Below, one piece after another: positions 12,524 to 22,571 of a stretch of DNA of 64,000 nucleotides. The translations under genes and the position numbers were made by a program. This DNA is from Bombardia bombarda (lineage: Eukaryota > Ascomycota > Sordariomycetes > Sordariales > Lasiosphaeriaceae). Position 1 is the first letter of the stretch; every line of letters starts with the position of its first letter. The notes under the pieces were generated by a model. The model made no database searches, was not told the origin of the DNA, and was given only the letters and a program-made list of their open reading frames with translations. Location of the stretch: NCBI GenBank assembly GCA_030512295.1, contig JAULSR010000004.1:558001-622000 (forward strand), in the 5' to 3' direction.

Positions 12524-13795
12524 TCATGTCGGCCCATCAAAACCTATGCCGGGCATGGAACCCGGCATCGACCCCGACACCGAGAACACATCCTCTGCTT
12601 TCGGTCGTCGTCGAAACCTGAGCGACTCGTGAACCCTATCAGCCCGCGCATCTGCCTCGGCCTCGATCTCTTTCCTCGCCTCCTCGCGCAAATCTTTGGC
12701 AATATCCGCGCCCTTTGCCTTACTCATGGACCGCTCCATATCGACAATAATCTCATCGCCACCGCGTGTGTTCTTCTTCCGCGGCCACATGCTGGGGAGA
12801 GCAATCTCCTGGAACCGGGGCTCCACGCACCGCTCGTCAAACCACCGGTGCAGACGCGACTCGACGAGCTGCGCGATCTTGGGCACGTCCTGCAGCCGAG
12901 AGCGGCTCCCCAGGAGGCTGCGGATGGAGAAGTCGAGCCGGTAGTCGTCGAGGAAGGTGAAGGCCATCTTTGTCGGCGTGTTTTCTGACGGGTTGCTCGG
13001 GATGAAGGAGATGGACAAGGTGCCGCTGAACCTGACGACCGACACGGCCAACGCCACGGGAAGGACGGCGCTGAGTCTCTTGGGGTAGTTCAGCAGCATC
13101 TTGGTCTCCAGGGCTAGGGTGATCATGTCGCTGAGGTCGACATCCATCCGGGCCTGTAGCCGCGCGCCCTCTCTGGTGGTAGTGTTTGCATTGAAGGCCT
13201 TGCCGTGATCAAAGTTGAGCCCGTCCTCGTCTACGGGGATTATGCGACAGTTGCTGAAGATGGGGAAGTCCTCGCCCAGGGTGAGTTCGGTCACGCGGAT
13301 CTCATCGAGAAAGTCGGGTCGGGTGGAGCCATTGAGCGCCTTGGTTAGTGATGTGAGGATGGCATCGTCGTGCTGGGCGTCGCTGCGGAACTGGGCAATG
13401 GTTTGCGCGACAAGCACGTTGAACCAATCCAGGCTCTCGGGCTGGTGGCTGTCCACCTTGTAGTATGTCTTGCTGAGAATCGAGGCGATGGTCAGGGTCG
13501 GGGGGCTTGGGCGCAAGATGCTCGACTTCTTCTTGTTGAGAGTCGGCGGCTGCCCTGGCGCCGTCTGCCGTGCTGCCGTGGTCCGCAGCGTCAACAGCGA
13601 CTTCTTGTGGGCGAGGGTTCGAGATCGCCGCTCGGTGGCCCGGAGGGCGGCTGTGACTTCGGGGGACGGCGGGTCGCCGAATATGAAGAATTTTATAAAG
13701 GCGGCAATCAGGAGCACGACCGAGAGCTGGCCGAGGATGAGGCCCTGGGTGAAGGAGAGGCTGTCGGGGGCGCATTGCATGTTAGCCTTTTCCAT
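12524..13795 (-). CDS. MMM1: Maintenance of mitochondrial morphology protein 1 (ERMES)
   Basis: ER-anchored subunit of the ER-mitochondria encounter structure, where it forms a lipid-transfer complex with Mdm12 and works with Mdm10 and Mdm34. Single exon of 423 residues. The short luminal N-terminus (MEKANMQCAPDSLSFTQG) is followed by one transmembrane span at about residues 17-38 (LILGQLSVVLLIAAFIKFFIF) and a GDPPSPEV linker. A cytosolic SMP domain occupies about 120-345; it includes ESLDWFNVLVAQTIAQFR and FTFLDDYRLDFSIRSLLG, both typical of Mmm1. The C-terminus has a charged helix (ADIAKDLREEARKEIEAEA). It is divergent from VPS45. Confidence 0.96.
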   Translation of the reverse strand: MEKANMQCAPDSLSFTQGLILGQLSVVLLIAAFIKFFIFGDPPSPEVTAALRATERRSRTLAHKKSLLTLRTTAARQTAPGQPPTLNKKKSSILRPSPPTLTIASILSKTYYKVDSHQPESLDWFNVLVAQTIAQFRSDAQHDDAILTSLTKALNGSTRPDFLDEIRVTELTLGEDFPIFSNCRIIPVDEDGLNFDHGKAFNANTTTREGARLQARMDVDLSDMITLALETKMLLNYPKRLSAVLPVALAVSVVRFSGTLSISFIPSNPSENTPTKMAFTFLDDYRLDFSIRSLLGSRSRLQDVPKIAQLVESRLHRWFDERCVEPRFQEIALPSMWPRKKNTRGGDEIIVDMERSMSKAKGADIAKDLREEARKEIEAEADARADRVHESLRFRRRPKAEDVFSVSGSMPGSMPGIGFDGPT

Positions 13796-14552
13796 CCTAT
13801 TTCCTGTCGTTGATGTTCACGTTCTTGTCGTGACTGTACTTACGTCGGCTCAGACCGTGCTGGGCAAACGTCTGCCATGTTGCGTGACGCAATGGCGTTT
13901 GCTTGCTCATGGAAGGGAAGTCACTTTGGAGATGCCGGAAACAGCTGCTTCCAGAGCTGTGGATGGTTGGCGTACATCGGTACCTCGGTACCTATGCGAG
14001 ATCCCCTATCTTATCGGCTATGACGCACGGGCACCGCTGAACGCGCGGGCAGCAGGCACTCATCTCAACACCAACCTTGCCTGTAGCTAGGCTACCATAG
14101 GTACCTACCTATGGTGGGGGCAGTGATTACACCTCGAACGGTAGACATCCAATCCATGCCGCATCAACAACTCGACGCCTCAGCAGCTCATAGGTCGACT
14201 GCTATACAAGTCCATATTAATCCTTTTTCTATCGAAGACTTTGTGGCCGAAATTCCGTGTTAATAAACCTATAAGACTTCTCAAGTTTGACTAGCTGTTG
14301 AAGCCTCGGTGCCTTCAAAATAAGCCACGCCTTGGAGCCGGCCTTCAATTGAACAGTTCATCAAATCCTCAGACCAGACCTCATACTCTTCATCTCACAC
14401 TTAGTCATTGGCAAGTTACGTTAGTTGGGTTTTGAGGTGTTGTGCTCCTACTAGCTGGCTATGCGTAGGGGAGGAGGTCTTGTTCCATCAATTCCGAAGA
14501 ATTGACCACTCGATTCTTATAACATACGCGGTTTGATCCAGCCGCCGCCAAC
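13796..14552. promoter_or_regulatory. Divergent promoter region, MMM1 / VPS45
   Basis: A 757-bp gap between start codons on opposite strands, so it must hold both promoters. It contains two GGTACC sites separated by TC (13979-13992) and a 22-bp inverted repeat at 14094-14115. No TATA box or known factor site can be assigned with confidence. Confidence 0.5.
14094..14115. repeat. 22-bp inverted repeat with 2-nt centre
   Basis: ACCATAGGTA, then CC, then TACCTATGGT; the two arms are exact reverse complements. It lies in the shared MMM1/VPS45 upstream region, about 440 bp before the VPS45 start. Confidence 0.92.
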
Positions 14553-16396
14553 ATGGATATCGTCCAGGCTGTGTCGGGATACGTGTCCAAGATGGTGACT
14601 GGCGGCGACAGCGCGTCGGGAGCACCGTCGGCGAAGATGAAGATCCTCCTCTTGGACAAGGAGACTGTGCCCTTCATATCCACCGCTGTTACACAGTCGG
14701 CACTCCTCAATCAAGAAGTCTACCTGACAGACCGCATAGACAACCCAAAGCGCGAAAAGATGCGCCACTTGCGGTGTCTGTGCTTCCTGAGACCACATCC
14801 CGACTCGATAGGTCTGCTCATCGATGAGTTGAGGGACCCCAAATACGGCGAGTATAATCTGTTTTTCAGCAACATCGTCAAGAAATCGACGATTGAGCGG
14901 CTAGCCGAGGCCGATGACCACGAGGTCGTCAAACTATTCCAGGAACACTTTGTCGACTATGTGGTCATCAACCCAGACCTGTTTTCGCTCAACATGTCTG
15001 GCCCCCTGCATCGGATATGGAGCGGCAGTCCCGACACGTGGAACACGGACTCCCTGCAGAGAGCCGCTGAGGGCATCATGGCCATCCTCCTTACGCTAAA
15101 AAAGAAACCCCTGATCAGGTATCAGAAGAACAGCCTGCTCGCAAAGAAGCTCGCCTCAGAAGTGCGCTATAGCATGACACAAGAAGACACACTATTCGAC
15201 TTCCGCAAGGTCGACACCCCGCCCATCCTCCTGGTGCTGGACAGAAGAGAGGACCCCATCACGCCATTGCTCACGCAATGGACCTACCAGGCCATGGTGC
15301 ACCACCTGCTGGGCATCCACAACGGCCGGGTTGATCTCAGCACAGTGCCCGACATACGCCCCGAGCTCAAGGAGATCGTCTTGTCGCAGGACCAGGACCC
15401 CTTCTTCAAGAAGAACATGTATCTAAACTTTGGCGACCTCGGAGGCAATATCAAGGACTACGTAGAGCAGTACCAGTCCAAGACCAAGAACAACGCCAAT
15501 ATCGAATCGATCACGGACATGAAGCGCTTCATCGAGGAGTATCCCGAGTTCAGGAAGCTCTCTGGGAATGTGAGCAAGCACGTCACGCTTGTCTCTGAGC
15601 TCAGCCGGAGGGTGGCGGCCGAGGGCCTACTCGAGGTCAGCGAGGTCGAGCAGAGCATTGCCTGCAATGATAACCACGCAGCTGATTTAAAGGTAAAACA
15701 AGCCACCTCACCCACTCCCTATCCCATCTATGTCTGAAGAACTGCCTATTGACAACCTACCTACCCCTCCAGAACGTCCAAAGACTAATCCAATCCCCCT
15801 CCGTAACCCCCGACAACAAAATCGCCCTCGTCGCCCTCTACGCCCTCCGCTACGAAAAGAACCCGTCCGCCGCCCTCCCCATGCTCATCGACCTCCTCAC
15901 CGCCGCCGGCGGCGTCCCCCCGCGACGCGCCGACCGCGTCTCCAGGCTCCTCGCCTACCACGCCTCCCTGCACCAGTCCCCCTCATCCTCCGCCACCGGC
16001 GGCATCGCAGACATCTTTGAGTCCACCGGCATCTTTGGCGGCGCCGGCAGCCGCTTCAAGGGACTAAAGGGCGTTGAGAACGTCTACACGCAGCACTCGC
16101 CGCTGCTCGAGACGACGCTGCAGAACCTCATCAAGGGCAAGCTGCGCGAGCAGCAGTATCCCTTTGTCGAGGGCGGCGGGACGACAAGGGACAAGCCGCA
16201 GGACGTGATTGTGTTTATTGTGGGGGGCGTGACGTATGAGGAGGCCAAGATGGTGGCGGGGGTGAATGCGTCGTCGCCGGGGGTAAGGGTGGTGTTGGGG
16301 GGCACGGCGGTGCATAATGCGGATACGTTTCTGGAGGAGGTGGAGGAGGCGGTGAGAGGGTGGCCGGAGCAGACGGCGGGGAGAAGCAGGCGGTAG
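14553..16396 (+). CDS. VPS45: Vacuolar protein sorting-associated protein 45 (Sec1/Munc18)
   Basis: SM-family protein that binds a syntaxin-like SNARE (Tlg2/Pep12 in yeast) and drives fusion at the trans-Golgi network and endosome. Two exons, 14553-15692 and 15773-16396, phase 0; the intron runs from GTAAAA to CTCCAG. The product is 587 residues. Typical segments are MKILLLDKETVPFISTAVTQS and EVYLTDRID near the N-terminus, the domain-2 motif ILLVLDRREDPITPLLTQWTYQAMVHHLLGI split here as LDRREDPITPLL and TYQAMVHHLLGI, and DVIVFIVGGVTYEEA near the C-terminus, diagnostic of SM proteins. Its 3' end is 287 bp from that of glutathione synthetase, in convergent orientation. Confidence 0.96.
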
Positions 16397-16683
16397 GCGG
16401 TAGGGGGTAGGGGGTAGGGGGTAGTAGATGTTGGATCATTTAGGGGTCGGATGGGTATTGTTTTTTATTTTCGTTTGTTTTCTTTTTGGCGGAATTATAT
16501 TGTTTTTGTATCACCTACCTACCTGGTTTCCGGTTTGATGAGTACTCGGACAGGCTGGTTGCTCATGTGCAGCAATAAAATTGGTTGAGTATAGCGCGGT
16601 CATTTCATTGCGATGAGTGAGCAAGCAGTACTACGTACGGTTGTTGACAGATGTAATGAGCACCCGAACCAGCCTGTCTATCT

Positions 16684-18405
16684 TTATCCTCCATCCTCAT
16701 CACACCAAACTGACCGAATCCATACACCCATAACCCGCCGCCACCCCCCCTCCTCGCTCTGATCCCCCTTGGTCCTCAGAAGATACCCGCTCTCCTCATT
16801 CCGCAGCACTTCCCCCGTCGTCTGATCCCAGAGACACGTGCCGTACACGCCCAACTCGCAGATCACACCACCCTTCTCCAGCTGCCCGTTGCGCAGGATC
16901 ACATTCTCCAGCGGCGGCGGCGTGATGAGCTCCATCAGGATAAACGATCCCCAGTGGGCCTCGGGCAGCGTCGCCAGATGCGCCGGGATGGCGGTGCGGT
17001 AGAAATTGTTCCCGCCCCCTTCGCGCTGCGGCTTCATGACGTACCTCTTGCACTTCTCCGGGTCGGTGGCGAGCTTGCGGGCGGCGAGGCCCGCCGGGCT
17101 GTCGTCGAGGGGGAAGATGTTGGTGAAAGTGCGGAGGAGGCCTGCGGTCTTGGCGTCGTCGTTTTCGACGAAGCGGCGCAGGGCGGGGGGCGGGCCGCCG
17201 CCGTTCTCGGCCGTCTCGGGCGTGGCGAGGACCTGCTGGACCTTCTTCATGCCGGAGAGCTGGGTGAGGACGGAGGGGCAGGTGATGGCGGCGGAGCGCT
17301 CAACCTGGTAGCGGGCCTCCCAGGCGGAAGGGGTAGGGTAGTCGCCGGGGCCGTAGCCGGCGCGGAGGTAGACGACGGCGACCTCGAAGACCTTGGTGGT
17401 GTCGCTCTGGAGGTGGTAGAGGAGCTGGCGCTTGGGGGTGGGCGCGACGGTGGTGCGGGTGAGGATGTCGGCGAAGGGGAGGCGGAAGACGGGGGTTGGG
17501 GTTGGGGTTGGGGTTGGGGTTGGGGTGGCGGTGGACTGGAGCTCGTACTCGAGGTGGCGCTGGTCAAAGACGTTGCGCTCGCCGCCTTGGACGAGGAAGA
17601 CGACGCAGGTGGGGTGGCCGAGCTCGGATTTGCCGTAGGCGTTGAAGGCGGCGGCGAGACCGGCGGCGAGGCCCTTGGTGGACTCGTTGGTGGGGAGGTC
17701 GAGGCCGGAGTGGGCGCTGGGGGATTGGAGGAGGGGATACTCGGTCTGGGCCAGGTGTCTGTGAAGGAGGGACGTCTGGGCCGAGAGACCGCCGAAAGAG
17801 GAGGCGATGGTGTTGAACTCGACCTGTTTGATCTGTAGCTTGTCGCCGTCTTGGTGGACCATGTAGTCGGATCTGAATAGACCAAGGGCAAGGTTCTAAG
17901 CAGTTTATATAGTCCGTCAGTCGCTCTTTCTCATAGCAAGCAAAGAAACATGGATGAAGGGGGCCCCAACCTGAACATATCCCTCCTTCTTTACGCGCGT
18001 ATGCACCTCCCATAAGCTGGCAATAAACTCATCGCCGCCAGCAACCCTTTTGCCATCTTGATCAGAAAGATAGCCCCGACGGTGTGCATGGCAGGTCAAA
18101 ACCTACTCCTGAACGATTTCGCTGAGAAATTCCTCATCCTGGCTGATATTGGCATACAGCTCATTATACGCCTTTTGGATCGACTTGGCCTCCTCGAAAC
18201 AGCTCTTGGGAAACGGGCTGGGGAAGAGAGTGACTGGAGCGTTGATGGCCAAGATTCCCCGGGGATCGTCACCCGCAACTGCGGGAGGTGGTCGAACGGC
18301 AAGTCCATGGGCGATGGACCAGTCCTTGATGACCTGGACCAACCGATCTCCCTCCAGCTCGTTGTCAAGAGTCGGGGGATAAGAGCCCCCTGTCAGAGAA
18401 GACAT
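16684..18405 (-). CDS. GSH2: Glutathione synthetase
   Basis: Joins gamma-glutamylcysteine and glycine using ATP, the second step of glutathione synthesis, in the cytosol. Three exons, 18107-18405, 17971-18046 and 16684-17895, give 528 residues; introns are 60 and 75 nt and the phases fit. Motifs of the eukaryotic ATP-grasp enzyme are visible: FRSDYMVHQ after the second junction, VEFNTIASSFGGL, MKPQREGGGNNFY (glycine-rich loop, about residues 417-422), LMELI, GGVICELGVYGTCLW and SGYLLRTK. A Thr-Pro repeat (about residues 247-260) sits just before VFRLPFADI. It is coded by tandem hexamers and looks like an insertion in a surface loop. The gene is divergent from the CorA-like gene. Confidence 0.95.
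17492..17525 (+). repeat. (GGGGTT)5 tract inside GSH2
   Basis: Five consecutive GGGGTT hexamers followed by GGGG on the plus strand. On the minus (coding) strand they encode Thr-Pro pairs of glutathione synthetase. The sequence equals the TTGGGG ciliate telomere repeat rather than the usual fungal TTAGGG. The plus strand has enough G-runs for a G-quadruplex. Confidence 0.93.
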
Positions 18406-20232
18406 TTTTAAGCTGTAATAAGAAAATAGCTTTATGAGCCTTTCTTTCCAACGTATGTGTTAGCTGAATGGCTGTGGTGAATAGGTCTGTCTAAAGAGGG
18501 GGAGATGGGGTAGGCTTGGTCCGATTTCACGACATCGCCGCCCACCTGAGTGTTCCGTTCAGCTTCTAGGAGGCGCACAGTTTCCCTCACTCGCCTCTTG
18601 TTGTTCTCACGGCTGTTTTTTTGTTTAGATGTTTATTTTAGCCAGGTGGTGGGGATCAGTCTGCGTGGATGTTACTATCAGGTTGGCAAGAATGAGTGCA
18701 AGTCGCTCTGATGGCACTGCATGGACATTTGGTCGAGTGCTAAGCACAAAGCGGGCCCTGGCAGTTACTAAACTACCAATAAGTAATTGTCGAGTCAGTA
18801 CCTTACTTGCAAACGGATTGTCGCTTTTTCTTCCACGGGTGTCAAATCCCTCTCCCAAATCACATCACCGCGAGAGCGGGGCTGTGGAACTAGAGTTAGA
18901 TGCCGCTGTAAATGCCACAGCCGTTTGCTGCACCAAAATGTCATCTGCAACATTGCGTTGTCGTTAGTATTATAATCCACGACAAAATCTCTACACTCAA
19001 CACAAAAACATCTCGTTTCGCCCGGCTAGCTGAACTGCAAGTCCTTTTATGGCCGAGTTGAACAAGATGTCTCTGGCTCTTTGGTATCTTGTCATGACGT
19101 GTGCGACTCCCAAACATGCACTCGCAATGCGGTCTATATACAGCATATAACACAGTCTCCAATTTGTCATATACCGTCCCTCTTGCAATGCCGTCACCAC
19201 AACAGACCGACACCAACAATCGCACATCACCAATCAGAAGCTCTGGCTAGTTGTGGCGCTCGGTGTCTGATTTCGTTCGATTGGCTTGCAGGTGCGATCT
19301 TGTGGGAAAAATAAAAGCTTTCACGATTTGACCCGATAAACGTACCCCACCTCAATCAAGCCCACCGGCGCAGCCCACTTGGTCTGGGCTTGGCGATCTG
19401 ACAGGGAAGAGGAAGCTTTGACCTCTATCTGCCTAGTTAGTGCACTGGTTTGCATGCTCCACTATTCTAGCAGGGGCGGTCAAGCAATTGTCAATCAGAA
19501 GTGCGGGCATCGTATCCGTACCGTGAAGGCAACAGTGTTACCTGTAACAGTAACTAAGCAAAATGTTCCCCGTCCTAGCTCCTAGCTCCCTCCCTTGGCT
19601 CCCTCCCAGCCACTGCATCGAAGGAGCAAATGGCAAGGCAGAGATCCACCAAGGAAGTGAGCGTTAGCCCTGCATCCGATGGGAAGCAAACACCGATCAC
19701 CATGCGATGGGCTGGGGGGGGGGGGGGGGGGGGGGTGCCCGGGGGCTGTGTTTGCTGTAAAAAATTAGAGGCCTTTTTGAAGTGATGAGATGGGCGCCAG
19801 CCACCAGAAACGGGCAAACTGAACCGACCCATCCTATCATCTCATCCTCGTTTGTTTTCAGGAGGCTCCCTTTTCCCTACCAAGTTTTCCTACCCAGGAA
19901 AAAACAAAGGCGTATTGTGACCTGATCGACCTGGAGGCTTTATTTATACCCAACACACTTCACGACCTGATTGATTTATCTCGGTGTTTTTACTCGCACA
20001 CGTGCCCTTGCAATTGCCATAACTCATAAACAAAAGACGACGAATGAATGAATGACGGCCTACTGATTGGCTGACTGGCTTGGATCGGACTGACGATTGA
20101 GCTTTAATACCCTCGATAACACGGCAACACAACGACGGAAGCTTCGGGCACATCGCACTTTGCGGGAATCGCATTCACGGATACTTCTACTTGGGTGGGT
20201 GCCGCAATACATACCTTCATCTCATCGCAAAT
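18406..20232. other. Intergenic between GSH2 and CorA-like gene
   Basis: A 1.8-kb divergent spacer holding both promoters. It contains a run of 22 G at 19714-19735. No coding region recognised. Confidence 0.6.
19714..19735 (+). repeat. G22 homopolymer
   Basis: Twenty-two consecutive G about 500 bp before the CorA-like start codon. Length may be uncertain because long homopolymers are hard to sequence. Confidence 0.85.
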
Positions 20233-22030
20233 ATGGACGACTACATGTTCTGTTCTTATGTGGAGGACTGCAAATGCGTCGCGGAACCAACCAGCTATCT
20301 GGAGATTTTAAACTACTCGGTATGTTTTATACAAGAAGGGATATGCTTCCCATTCCACAAGACTAAACCGGTAGCTAACGTGGCCATGACCAGGATCCCT
20401 CGTTCAACACACTTGAAGACCATCGGTTTCGACTGGACGAACTCCCCGATGAGTTTGGCAACTTTTTGCATCGGCGGGTGAGAAAGCTGCCCTCCTTGAT
20501 TTCTAGGTACTCTTTCCGTTTACTGATCCTCTGTAGGGCGCCTTTGCGCCGCCCAAGTTACAAGAAGGGGTCAAACTCGTCAATGGCCTGCGTTTAATGT
20601 AGGTACTGTCTGACAACTACCTTACTATCGTCTGCACCGGGCTCACTCTTATCCAGAGTCCAACTGAACGCCAACCACAATGACACCTTCTCGCCTCGCT
20701 TCATCTCTCTCACGCACCCCAACTATGAGGACATGGTCCGCACCATGCGGCTGCCCTTCCGTGCCATCGAAGGCACTAGCGTCGTCGGCCCCTTTTTCTG
20801 GTCCGCCTTTGACCAGAGCGATGACGATCCGCACCTACAAATCATATTCCGCAAGTCAGACGTGCGAAAAAAGGGCAAGACGCGCGGCTGGGAGCTGATG
20901 CTCTCGCACTCCTTCCAGACCGGCATCACGACAGGCTTCGCCAAGGGGACGCCCTCGTCCGACATGACAGACAGCATCAAGCACCTCAAGGCCTGCGCCG
21001 CCCAGGTCATGCACCCCTTGCTGCTGCCCACCATCATCCTCAGCCACGACCTGTCGGGCCGCAACGACGAGAAGCAGCGCGACGCGCGCGAGTGGCTGCG
21101 CGGGCTCGAGCACGCCATCAGCATGCGCAACGAGATCCTCGAGGAGGAGAGTCGCTACATCAAGGAGGAGATGGTCGACCTCGACCAGATCAACCGCGAC
21201 CTCGTCGAATGCCATTCCCAAGTCCTGTGGAAGCGCCCCCAGGCCTATCAGGAGATTGTTGCTAGTATTGGCAGGTCTATGGAGAGCTTCTGGGGGATGG
21301 CGGGTTCGGACGAGAAGTATGGTGGGAGGAAGGGCGAGGTTAGCAAGCTGCATCGCAGCATATTGGCCAGGCTGGATTTCTACCAGGCCAAGCTGAAGGG
21401 GGTTGAGAGTTATGCGCATACGACGCTGGAGAGGCTGTCGATCCAACGGGCTGCTGTGAGTTTTCTTTTCATTTTCTTTTTTGACAATTTCCCACCTCCT
21501 TGTTGATCACACACCTCCTTTTGTCCAAACCCCTACCCAGACACCTCCCTAGTAACAGTCACTAACCCCCACCCCAGCTCTACAACATCATCGCCCAAAA
21601 AGAATCCAAGCTCGGCCTCACCATGGCCGGCGAGCAGCGCCGCCTCGCCCACGCCGCCAAGCGCGACAGCACCTCGATGAAGACCATCTCCCTCCTCGGC
21701 GCCATCTTCCTGCCCGCCACTTTCCTGGCCTCGGTATTTAGCATGACCTTCTTCAACTTCCAGGTCGGCGGCAACGACGACAACAACAGCAACAGCGCCC
21801 CACCGACGCCGACTGTCTCGTCGGACCTGTGGATCTACTTTGTCATCACGATCCCGCTGACGGCCATCATCGTGCTCGCCTGGCTCTGGTGGAACCGCCG
21901 CCGCGAGGGCCTGTTCGCCCAGGAGGACGCGGAGATTGAGAAGGGCATTGACGAGATGGAGGCGGAGATTATGGCCAAGATGCGGAAGAGGACGCTGAGC
22001 AAGGCGAGGACGTGGGATACGGGGCATTGA
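20233..22030 (+). CDS. CorA-like membrane protein, GMN motif absent
   Basis: Fungal protein of the CorA Mg2+-transporter-like class. Five exons, 20233-20319, 20394-20477, 20537-20598, 20657-21455 and 21578-22030, give 494 residues; phases agree and each intron has GT...AG ends. The first exon starts MDDYMFCSYVED. A long soluble part ends in charged helices (ERLSIQRAA / LYNIIAQKESKLG), then MAGEQRRLAHAAKRDSTSMK leads into two C-terminal transmembrane spans: TISLLGAIFLPATFLASVF and LWIYFVITIPLTAIIVLAW. That two-span C-terminus is the CorA architecture. The conserved GMN at the end of the first span is not present; the sequence there is SMTFFNF. Transport of Mg2+ is therefore not assured. It is convergent with MRH4. 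Confidence 0.85.
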
Positions 22031-22571
22031 TTTTGTTTCTTTTTGACTTGGGATGGAGCTGGCGAGCAAAGCAAAGCGAGGCGGTTAGCGAATGATTTAT
22101 TCTTTTCTTGTCCCATTCTACTCTCTCTTGTTCTATATTTTCTTTTCTTAATTCACGAATCTTGACATTATATGACACAACGACTCTACGATTAACGACC
22201 CGTTTACGACCATCGAATGAGACCTGACGGCTGCCTAGAGAAAAAAATGAAGAGAAGGGAGAAAATGGTATGGGTTGGGTTGGTATAGCAATAGCCACCA
22301 TGCTGTCTTGTTATTTGTCTGATACTATGGTTATGCAGTACACGTCTTTTTATCATACATCCATTCAATCAATCTCTCTTGTAAAATATTACACAGACAC
22401 ACGCTTCTATGATGATTCATTTACAACACAACACCCCTTTGTATGTATGTACTTCCAACCCATAAAAATACAAAACATATTCCACCACCGTATGCGAGAT
22501 TTCAACCCCCATCTATAATTACACTACATTATACACAGTCTCATACACATAACACACCCACCCCGTCATAT
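22031..22571. other. Intergenic between convergent genes
   Basis: AT-rich 3' regions of the CorA-like gene and MRH4. No coding region seen. Confidence 0.65.

Noticed and set aside
16954..17838. Long plus-strand Gly/Glu/Val-rich frame opposite GSH2
   Set aside because: Antisense of a well-supported enzyme gene, without start context or motifs.
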